Positions 30,392 to 36,084 of a stretch of 36,084 nt of DNA are shown here, in pieces. The DNA is taken from IMG/VR virus record IMGVR_UViG_3300025128_000010, positions 1 to 36,084 of that record; one strand, written 5' to 3'. Source of the stretch: a virus. Below the pieces are notes generated by a model. The model was not told the DNA's origin. It saw nothing but the letters and a program-made list of their open reading frames with translations, and searched no databases. A program made the position numbers and the translations under genes. Position 1 is the first letter of the stretch. Each line of letters starts with the position of its first letter.

Positions 30392-31267
30392 CTATGGAGA
30401 CAGCACATCATCATTTTCACTTGGCAAAGCCTGTTCTCTCAACGCCAACGCTTGATCAATATAGCTTTGGTGCTGTGGGTGTCGCTTGTCCCAATAAGGT
30501 GAATTTGGTGCTGTCAATTCTGCTACCCGCCTCATCGCTTCATCAGGTGTCATTACCTGTTCGCTACTGGCGGTTTTAATGGTATCTTCTGGTAATTGTT
30601 CGGCAAGTTTAGCAAACATTTTAATAATCGCGGGGTGATCTCCTAACATGCGACCATCGTCAAGTTTAACCTGATCAAACACGTCTCGATCATCCAGCAA
30701 AATGCGTGACGCATCTACGGCTTGTTTTGCTTTTTGATCAAATGCCCTGCCCCATTCTTTTTTCAAATCTGCAAGACCATCATCTGTTGCCTGACCTGCG
30801 GCTTCTGTCATGCTTTCCACAGAGTCGGTTGCCAGCTTGTTGTAAAATTCTAACAAGCCCTGTGCCTGTTTGTTGTTTAATCCAAGACCATGTGCAGTTT
30901 CTGCAAACGCCCCGATTAGCTGGTCGTCAGATTCCCCTTCATATTTTAGATCATAGTTTTTTGCATCTTGGGGGCGACCGAGTCTGTCATAGACCTCTAA
31001 CCACTCATCGTCAGTTGCGTGTTCAGATGGTAAAGCAATTTTATCTGCACCAATCAATCTTTGTGCATTTACATAAGACTTAGCAAGTGAGGGAACATCA
31101 TTAAATTTTAAAAGGCTGGCATCCATCTTTAATTCGTCAGGCAAGCCGTCACGCCAATTACTTTCATTTGTTGTTGTGTCTTGTTCTGTGCTAGGTGCAG
31201 CTGTCTGTTGTTCGACAGGCTGCGTGTTCTGTTGTGCAACAGTTGTCTGTCCTTCATCAACTGACAT
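30392..31267 (-). CDS. Scaffold protein
   Basis: This 291-aa acidic protein lies directly before the capsid gene, as in T7 (gp9) and relatives. The N-terminus is disordered and rich in Q, T and E. The block WRDGLPDELKMDASLLKFND (about residues 38-57), then SLAKSYVNAQRLIGADKIAL, is typical of podovirus scaffolds. The rest is helical. A basic C-terminal capsid-binding end is not clear; the last residues are acidic. AGAAAGGAC precedes the ATG. The role is temporary, guiding capsid assembly. Confidence 0.85.
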   Translation of the reverse strand: MSVDEGQTTVAQQNTQPVEQQTAAPSTEQDTTTNESNWRDGLPDELKMDASLLKFNDVPSLAKSYVNAQRLIGADKIALPSEHATDDEWLEVYDRLGRPQDAKNYDLKYEGESDDQLIGAFAETAHGLGLNNKQAQGLLEFYNKLATDSVESMTEAAGQATDDGLADLKKEWGRAFDQKAKQAVDASRILLDDRDVFDQVKLDDGRMLGDHPAIIKMFAKLAEQLPEDTIKTASSEQVMTPDEAMRRVAELTAPNSPYWDKRHPQHQSYIDQALALREQALPSENDDVLSP

Positions 31268-31279
31268 TTTATGTCCTTT

Positions 31280-31525
31280 CTATTTTTTCGTGTTTGCAAT
31301 CATGTTTTCAATCGTCAGCACAACTGACCGCTGACCTTCAAGAAACGCACTCTCATGGGAATCCCCTGCTACAAAGGTAGGGGTTGTCATGTGAAAGCGT
31401 TTTCTTAAATCATCTAAAATCGTTGTGCCATCTTCACTGTTAAAGACCAACTTATAAGCAGCATACAAATCATTCAGCTGCTTGGGTGGTTTGTTGTCCT
31501 GTGTCTGTCTGCTGTTGTTGCTCAA
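31280..31525 (-). CDS. Bbp19-like small protein
   Basis: This 81-aa protein overlaps the portal gene end by 56 nt. It starts with TTG 31525, chosen because GGGAGGTAG lies seven bases before it and no ATG exists before the conserved part. The block LYAAYKLVFNSEDGTTILDD, then TFVAGDSHESAFLEGQRSVV, is the pattern of the Bbp19-like phage family found between portal and scaffold genes. Its function is unknown. The unusual start may keep its output low. Confidence 0.8.
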   Translation of the reverse strand: MSNNSRQTQDNKPPKQLNDLYAAYKLVFNSEDGTTILDDLRKRFHMTTPTFVAGDSHESAFLEGQRSVVLTIENMIANTKK

Positions 31526-33170
31526 AATTTGCTACCTCCCGTAATGCAGGGGCTGCCTGACCTGCGGCTTGTGCTATAGCCATTGCTTCCTGAAGTTGTG
31601 CCTGTTCTTGTGCCTGTGCTTCCTGTTCTTCACGTTCTTCAATCATTTGTGATTGAGATTTCCGCACCACAGCGGGAACATCCAATGTATCTAGCAGATA
31701 ATCTGCCAACCCATCGACATCAACATGATCAAGAATAGGAGCAATTTGTGCCACCTGACCCATAACTTCTAATGCCCGCATGATGCTTTCCAGATCACCC
31801 TGCTTCTGAGCTTTTGCCAAAGGCGAAACATAGCGAATGTCTAAGTCCATGCCCGCAAGAAACTCTGGTGCTTCTGCAAACAAACCTTGGCGTGACATCA
31901 ACATGAATGACCGTGTTATCAATGGCTGGAGTAATTCAGCCTGTAGGCGACCTAACACAGGAGCCATAATACGCATACGGCTTTCCTGTTCGCCTAAAAT
32001 TTGTGTCGCTGTTTTTCGTGGAGCATCCATTGGCGGGAACAGCTGGTCAACATAGAAGGCATTGCGTATTGCCTGTCGCCTTTGTTCTTCCATGTTAATA
32101 CTGACAGGAATATTTGCCCCGATTTGCAACGGCTCGATACGGTCACGGGTTCCGCTGCGGTAATAATTTAAACCACCTGGTCGAGTGCGAACAGGTTGGA
32201 CAAATCCATCATCTGGAACCATGAGTGGCGGGTCTATAAGTTTTTGTGCCGCACGAATAGATGTTTCGGACATCTTGTTTAACATTTTCACATCTGAAAG
32301 GCACGACATCGCGGGACTTCTTCCATAGGTGCTGATGCTGTCTTTCAAAAACCTGCACACTAAAAACGCCTGTTCCTCAAAACCGCTTTCCCGCAAAATT
32401 GTTTTTGAGTCAGGGTCATAATGCACAGAAGCAATCGGCATGTTTTCCTGTCCGATTTTTCCAATCTGTCGATCTTCACGGGGCTGGATAACCTGCATGA
32501 TGTCAAATTCTTCCAGCGGGTTTTTCTCCGCAGCTTCTGCAATTTTTCTTGGCAAAATAGACAGACCAAAATCATCAGCGGCTGCTCTGGCAGAGAGTTT
32601 GTATTTACGGTAAATCGTATCGACAATGCCGCGAGAATTTTCGGTAATATACATTTCTGCAATGTGGCGGGTTGAAAACCGCAACCCAAACTTGGCATCG
32701 CTCTCAACATAAATACAGCCTGTGCCAAACGTCACCAGATCATAATACAGTTCATGCACTTCTTGCTGAAAGTTTGAGTGGTGAAATGCCTCATACATGC
32801 GTGTCGTGACAGTCTGTAGCCACTCCATAGCATCAATATTATCGGCAAGTGTTTTATCCTGATATGCCAGTGTGAACCAAGGGCTGCTGGCATTTGTCAG
32901 CATCCCATGTAAAGAGGAGGCTAACAATTCAACAGCATGAATGGCGGTTGCATCAAAAATTAATTCTGTCCGTTTGTCACCTTCTTGCCGTTTCTTTGTA
33001 ATGTCAGCCTTTCTGGGGAGGCAGTAATCTGCAATTTCCTGCCAATGACTTTCCCAAACAGACCTGTTTGACTGAAGCTTTGTAAAACGTCTGTGCAACG
33101 CTTCTGCTGTTTGACCTGCCTGAGAGTTGTTTGTCTGTCTGTTGGTGTTGTCTGAGTATGCTTCTGCCAT
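31470..33170 (-). CDS. Portal protein (head-tail connector, T7 gp8-like)
   Basis: This 566-aa protein is close to T7 gp8 (536 aa). It forms the dodecamer through which DNA passes. Diagnostic parts are WESHWQEIADYCLPRKADIT near residue 38, VELLASSLHGMLTNASSPWF near 80, MQVIQPRED and RTRPGGLNYYRSG. The C-terminal 60 residues are rich in Q, A and E, a coiled-coil-like tail that overlaps the Bbp19-like gene. The gene sits two packaging-related blocks after the large terminase. Confidence 0.93.
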   Translation of the reverse strand: MAEAYSDNTNRQTNNSQAGQTAEALHRRFTKLQSNRSVWESHWQEIADYCLPRKADITKKRQEGDKRTELIFDATAIHAVELLASSLHGMLTNASSPWFTLAYQDKTLADNIDAMEWLQTVTTRMYEAFHHSNFQQEVHELYYDLVTFGTGCIYVESDAKFGLRFSTRHIAEMYITENSRGIVDTIYRKYKLSARAAADDFGLSILPRKIAEAAEKNPLEEFDIMQVIQPREDRQIGKIGQENMPIASVHYDPDSKTILRESGFEEQAFLVCRFLKDSISTYGRSPAMSCLSDVKMLNKMSETSIRAAQKLIDPPLMVPDDGFVQPVRTRPGGLNYYRSGTRDRIEPLQIGANIPVSINMEEQRRQAIRNAFYVDQLFPPMDAPRKTATQILGEQESRMRIMAPVLGRLQAELLQPLITRSFMLMSRQGLFAEAPEFLAGMDLDIRYVSPLAKAQKQGDLESIMRALEVMGQVAQIAPILDHVDVDGLADYLLDTLDVPAVVRKSQSQMIEEREEQEAQAQEQAQLQEAMAIAQAAGQAAPALREVANFEQQQQTDTGQQTTQAAE

Positions 33171-33406
33171 TAGCTGTATGCCTTGTCTGAAATACGATTC
33201 ATTAAGCTTGTCTGTCCAAAACTCTGTGCAGCTTTTTCTGCACGACCACTGGTTTTCTGACCAAAACGTATCAAAGGATTGACCGCAGTTGTTGATGCAG
33301 ATTTGTTACCCAACATCGGCTGTGGCGACACACGCCCCATTGCCCCCGCCAATTCCTGACTATCTGGCAACACAGACAGACCATGACCTGCTACACGGTG
33401 TGTCAT
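33170..33406 (-). CDS. Small hypothetical protein before portal
   Basis: This 78-aa protein shares one base at each end with its neighbours. It is rich in G, S and R (SVLPDSQELAGAMGRVSPQP, then RFGQKTSGRAEKAAQSFGQT) and probably disordered. No domain was recognised. Tight packing between TerL and portal genes indicates co-expression with head assembly. Confidence 0.65.
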   Translation of the reverse strand: MTHRVAGHGLSVLPDSQELAGAMGRVSPQPMLGNKSASTTAVNPLIRFGQKTSGRAEKAAQSFGQTSLMNRISDKAYS

Positions 33407-33657
33407 TACTGACCTAACAATGTCTTTTTCGTTGTTTCGACAGGCTCACCCATAATGGAGCGTTTCTTTAAACCGCCCTGCCCTGATGAACGCCCTAAAA
33501 CCCGTCTGCGTTTATCCTCATCTTCTGCAAACTGTTCTGCGGCTTTTTGGTCTGCTTCCGCTTGACTGACCTGTGGTGCAGGTGAGGCGGGTGCTTGACT
33601 GACGGGTGCAATCGCACTGAAATGCTTACTGATAAAACTGATAATTTTTTTACTCAT
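33406..33657 (-). CDS. Small A/P/Q-rich hypothetical protein
   Basis: This 83-aa protein has a short basic start (MSKKIISFISKHFSAI), an A/P/Q-rich linker and a basic part RRRVLGRSSGQGGLKKRSIM. The end (LLGQ) and the RRRVLGRSS motif resemble those of the next small protein upstream (RRASILTSPTG...RSLLGKSKD), suggesting that the two arose by duplication. It overlaps that gene by 4 nt. The function is unknown. Confidence 0.65.
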   Translation of the reverse strand: MSKKIISFISKHFSAIAPVSQAPASPAPQVSQAEADQKAAEQFAEDEDKRRRVLGRSSGQGGLKKRSIMGEPVETTKKTLLGQ

Positions 33658-33890
33658 GTGTCTTTACTCTTACCTAAAAGACTGCGTGTTTCAATATCTG
33701 CATCATCGTCTGCCAGACCTGTTGGTGACGTTAAAATAGAGGCTCTACGCCCTTGCTGTCGGGCAATGCGTCTGCGTTCTTCCCGTTTTGCCTGTGCAAT
33801 CGACTCATCTTCGCGTGTTGGAATAGGTGGAGGGGGTGCAGGTGGTGGCGGTAAGGGGGGCATACTTATTTTAGGCATTAAAAAACTCAT
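33654..33890 (-). CDS. Proline-rich small protein after terminase
   Basis: This 78-aa protein has an N-terminal run of prolines (MPPLPPPPAPPPPIP, about residues 10-24), then a charged helix (AQAKREERRRIARQQGRRAS) and an acidic end with RSLLGKS. It overlaps TerL and the next gene by 4 nt each. Proline-rich small proteins in this place are frequent in podoviruses related to pelagic phages. Their function is unknown. Confidence 0.65.
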   Translation of the reverse strand: MSFLMPKISMPPLPPPPAPPPPIPTREDESIAQAKREERRRIARQQGRRASILTSPTGLADDDADIETRSLLGKSKDT

Positions 33891-35224
33891 GCAAAAACCT
33901 CCCTTCCAAGAGGGTTGTATTTGTTATCGGCAAAGGGAGCCATGGGTTTGCGAAAGTCGTCATGGTCACGCAGGGACATGCAGAGATAGCGAAACGCATC
34001 TGCACCATGTGTCGCCCATGTTCGTTTCGGACTCGCTGCAAACACGCGGGTCTTGTCATTGTAACTTCTGTGATACTGGCGTAACGCCTCTATGCCACGC
34101 TTGCAGTTATCATAATCAAAGTAACAGCGTGACAGACTGACCTGTGCATTGTGAATCCCATCTTCCAAAGGCAGCTTTGGCAGGGTAATAAAATCCAGCC
34201 CAAGTTCGTAGGCAATTTCCCTGCGACTTTTGCCACTTCCTAGCTCACGCACTTCAATGTCGTGGGGGGCAAAGTGCCGCCCCCAGAGATACTTTTTTCT
34301 TGCCAGTTCTGACACATAATAGGGCAAGCCTTCGTTACGGGCTTCCAAGTAATCGACAAGGTGTATGGCGTGTCCAATTTGCTGATACATCCATACGCTG
34401 GTTGCGTCATTGACACCTAAATCCCACGCTGTATGCACCTTCCGCGACATATCAATCGGCACACGGGTAATGCGGTTTTCTTCCTGTGCCTTCTCCATCT
34501 CAGCCCCATAAATTGCTCCTGGTATTGCGGCTAGGAAGCTGCACTCAAATTCTTGTGCATACTGGCTCTCTGACATCATGCTTTTGGCTTCTGTCAGTTC
34601 GCTGTAGGGTAACACCTGTGTCTGTGATGCTTTATGAAGTGACACAAACCATTCTGTCGGTTTCTGCTTTGCCTGTTCGTAAAGTTCGTAAAATGCGTTA
34701 TGCCCTTTCGGTGTGCCGATAAATATACAATAGGCATCCCGAAACCCCCCACCTTTTCTATCTGACAAGGCAGGGCGTATAATTTCAGGAAAGACGTTTT
34801 CACCAATGTCGGCTACTTCATCTATTACAATGCCATCGCAATACAGACCCCGTAATCTCTCACCACCATCGTCAGCACCCAACAGCTGCAAGCGTGACCC
34901 GTTTGGTAAATCACACCGCAGTTCTGTTTCGTTAAACTTAACTTTGGGTATCTTTTCGCAAAATTCTTTTACATATCCCCATGCTATCGACTTTGCTTGC
35001 TTATAAGTTGGGGCAAGGTAGTAGAAACGGGCATTAGGTCGCTGGCAGGTAATAGCATCACGCAGCAAATGGTTAATCGCCATAACGGTCTTGCCAAACC
35101 TGCGGTGGCAGACCACGACAGACCAACGGGATTCTGTCATTGCCTTGTGTAGCTCTGCTTGCAAAGGTCGGGGCGTATAGGGAATACGCACAACATTAGC
35201 AGATTGTCTGTGGCTAGTGGACAT
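33887..35224 (-). CDS. terL: Terminase large subunit
   Basis: This 445-aa protein from ATG 35224 is the ATPase-nuclease that packages DNA. The frame is open upstream, but ATG 35224 overlaps the previous gene's stop (TATGTCCACTAG) and begins just before the conserved part. Walker A is CHRRFGKT (39-46), Walker B is GIVIDEV (131-137), and the coupling motif IFIGTP follows. The nuclease part has AWDLGVNDATSVW, DIEVRELGSGKSRREIAY and HGADAFRY with the acidic metal ligands. The length is normal for podovirus TerL. Together with the Sf6-type small subunit this suggests headful packaging, in agreement with a permuted circular assembly. Confidence 0.93.
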   Translation of the reverse strand: MSTSHRQSANVVRIPYTPRPLQAELHKAMTESRWSVVVCHRRFGKTVMAINHLLRDAITCQRPNARFYYLAPTYKQAKSIAWGYVKEFCEKIPKVKFNETELRCDLPNGSRLQLLGADDGGERLRGLYCDGIVIDEVADIGENVFPEIIRPALSDRKGGGFRDAYCIFIGTPKGHNAFYELYEQAKQKPTEWFVSLHKASQTQVLPYSELTEAKSMMSESQYAQEFECSFLAAIPGAIYGAEMEKAQEENRITRVPIDMSRKVHTAWDLGVNDATSVWMYQQIGHAIHLVDYLEARNEGLPYYVSELARKKYLWGRHFAPHDIEVRELGSGKSRREIAYELGLDFITLPKLPLEDGIHNAQVSLSRCYFDYDNCKRGIEALRQYHRSYNDKTRVFAASPKRTWATHGADAFRYLCMSLRDHDDFRKPMAPFADNKYNPLGREVFA

Positions 35225-35438
35225 ACCGTGAGGAAGTATAAGGGTTAAAAAGCAGACTATCTTCATCTGCCTGTTCTTCAGACAACTGGCTGTCATCACT
35301 GGTAGGCATGATTGTTTCAAAGGCAACCAACGCCATTTCTTCAGACACTAGCCCCCGCACAGAGATCAACAGCTGCCAATCACCTTCAGGCATCTGCATG
35401 GTGTGGGCGGTAAAAAAAGGTTTGTTTGTTGTTGGCAT
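35214..35438 (-). CDS. Small hypothetical protein before terL
   Basis: This 74-aa protein ends 11 nt inside terL, so it is probably translationally coupled to it. It has a beta-rich first half (FFTAHTMQMPEGDWQLLISV) and an acidic second half (SDDSQLSEEQADEDS). No family was recognised. It follows the promoter-containing spacer 35439-35640 and may be the first gene of a transcript. Confidence 0.65.
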   Translation of the reverse strand: MPTTNKPFFTAHTMQMPEGDWQLLISVRGLVSEEMALVAFETIMPTSDDSQLSEEQADEDSLLFNPYTSSRYVH

Positions 35439-35644
35439 GGAGTTGACCTGCGTTAGAGTGAATGGGTGGTATTCGGGAGTATTATCGTATTAGCAGGGGC
35501 GGGCAAAAATGGGCGGGGTGGGGTCGCAGAAAACTGCCAAAAAATAAAGTGCCACGCCCATGCGTTAGGTATTATACCTGTAGCCACCCCAATAATATCA
35601 ATGACTTAGACATTAAATCCTGTGGTAATCCTTACAAACTTTAA
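35439..35644 (-). promoter_or_regulatory. Late-region spacer with promoter and repeat block shared with the att region
   Basis: On the minus strand, TTGTAAGGA and a 21-nt block (35610-35590) match 10018-10063 with few changes. The block includes TTGATA (35601-35596) as a possible -35. A perfect TATAAT follows at 35576-35571, with a long 19-nt spacer. A GGCAGTTTTCTGC hairpin (about 35539-35526) also occurs, with small changes, at 10275 and 10316. A common activator or repressor is suggested. Confidence 0.5.
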
Positions 35645-35871
35645 AAGCTTTGGGGGGATGTTCCCCTTTGGTTCTTGTCTTTCATGCGTAGTGCTGCGCC
35701 TTGAGCAATGTGCTTAGTATGGGTCTTTTCCACCCTCTCGCCCTGACAACAATCGTCAACCACTTGACCGCAGACACTACATTGTGAATGACCATGCACC
35801 TCGATAGCTGTCGCATTGCTTTGACAATAGCCACAGACGATCGCGGGAAAGACTGTCAGTGAGAGCGTCAC
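35641..35871 (-). CDS. Small zinc-ribbon-like protein
   Basis: This 76-aa protein starts at GTG 35871, coupled as GTGA to the previous stop. It contains CGYC near residue 13 and, 15-20 residues later, CSVC followed by CC, with histidines between (EVHGHSQCSVCGQ): a CxxC...CxxC zinc ribbon. The end is basic. The function is unknown; nucleic-acid binding near the packaging genes is possible. Confidence 0.65.
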   Translation of the reverse strand: MTLSLTVFPAIVCGYCQSNATAIEVHGHSQCSVCGQVVDDCCQGERVEKTHTKHIAQGAALRMKDKNQRGTSPQSF

Positions 35872-35999
35872 TTCTTCTTGAAGCCAGACTTCATGTTCTT
35901 ATAGGCTTTGGCACTCACGGTGCTTTTCTTCTTGCTGCGTGAAGTCCCTGCCTTCTTTCGAGCATTGATGTTGTCATACAACCCAGGTTTCTTTTTCAT
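35868..35999 (-). CDS. Small basic protein downstream of terS
   Basis: This 43-aa protein (MKKKPGLYDNINARKKAGTS then SKKKSTVSAKAYKNMKSGF) starts at ATG 35999, with AGGTAGG upstream formed by the end of terS. KKKPGLY.NI.A.. is a very common small phage protein pattern near terminase genes. It is strongly positively charged, so nucleic-acid contact is likely. The exact role is unknown. Confidence 0.8.
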   Translation of the reverse strand: MKKKPGLYDNINARKKAGTSRSKKKSTVSAKAYKNMKSGFKKK

Positions 36000-36010
36000 A
36001 TCAATAAGAC

Positions 36011-36084
36011 CTACCTATTATCATTCAAATCAATGACGTTTGTCTGTTTGTGTTGTCCGTTGCTTGTCTGTGTCTCTGTCTGTG
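36011..36084 (-). CDS. terS: Terminase small subunit, C-terminal end (continuation of the gene at 441-1)
   Basis: When the 20-base overlap is removed, the frame that leaves position 1 continues at 36064 with SNGQHKQTNVIDLNDNR and stops at TAG 36013-36011. The last codons supply the AGGTAGG ribosome-binding site of the next small gene. Confidence 0.85.
   Translation of the reverse strand, partial: QTETQTSNGQHKQTNVIDLNDNR
36065..36084. repeat. Terminal direct repeat (right copy)
   Basis: It is identical to bases 1-20. See the left copy: this is an assembly overlap of a circular sequence. Confidence 0.9.

Noticed and set aside
33595-34140. Plus-strand 181-aa frame opposite TerL and the small proteins
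   Set aside because: It covers parts of three real minus-strand genes in antisense. The sequence is cysteine/serine-rich noise without a start signal.
35470-35500. T7 RNA polymerase promoter (TAATACGA on the minus strand)
   Set aside because: Only the first eight bases match, the rest diverges, it occurs once, and there is no phage RNA polymerase gene.

Overview
The window is a complete circularised genome, about 36,064 bp, of a temperate T7-like (podovirus-type) phage. The first 20 bases recur as the last 20. A terminase small-subunit frame that starts at 441 on the minus strand runs off position 1 and continues in frame at 36064, ending at 36011. The likely host is an alphaproteobacterium, probably marine. 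The evidence is the tRNA-fMet, which has the alphaproteobacterial form, together with gene families usual in alphaproteobacterial and marine phages (DUF6362, DUF6378, DUF7220, a T7-type internal core). The host call is inference.

Layout. (1) 3622-865, minus: an early operon with a Cro-like protein, a VRR-NUC nuclease, a double-XRE regulator, an adenine methyltransferase-like protein, a winged-helix protein whose gene holds iteron-like repeats, a DUF6362 protein and a DUF7220 protein. It closes at a strong terminator (744-783). (2) 3739-4780, plus: a divergent immunity-type operon with an unknown protein and a CI-like XRE protein, closed by a terminator. (3) 4927-8606, plus: a recombination operon with a PD-(D/E)XK exonuclease, an ERF single-strand annealing protein, an excisionase candidate and small proteins. 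(4) 8635-10533: a tyrosine integrase, an intergenic array of GTAAGGGAG boxes and a complete tRNA-fMet gene, which together form the probable attP region. (5) 701 to 1, then 36064 down to 10537, minus: the late genes. In transcription order these are TerS, small proteins, TerL, portal, a Bbp19-like protein, scaffold, major capsid protein, a second head protein, a 2OG-Fe(II) oxygenase, tail tubular A and B, internal virion proteins, tail fibre, holin and spanin-like proteins, lysozyme and a metallophosphoesterase. A lone plus-strand gene with a cysteine-peptidase-like motif (12253-12990) interrupts the lysis region.

The most unusual feature is in the major capsid gene (28992-30238). It is split into three exons by two ORF-less group I introns of 189 and 188 nt. 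Conserved core elements, covarying P2/P3/P4/P7/P8 helices, a U.G pair at both 5' splice sites and exact restoration of a 289-residue capsid frame support this. No RNA polymerase, DNA polymerase, primase or helicase was recognised, so host machinery probably does replication and transcription, which is unlike lytic T7 relatives.
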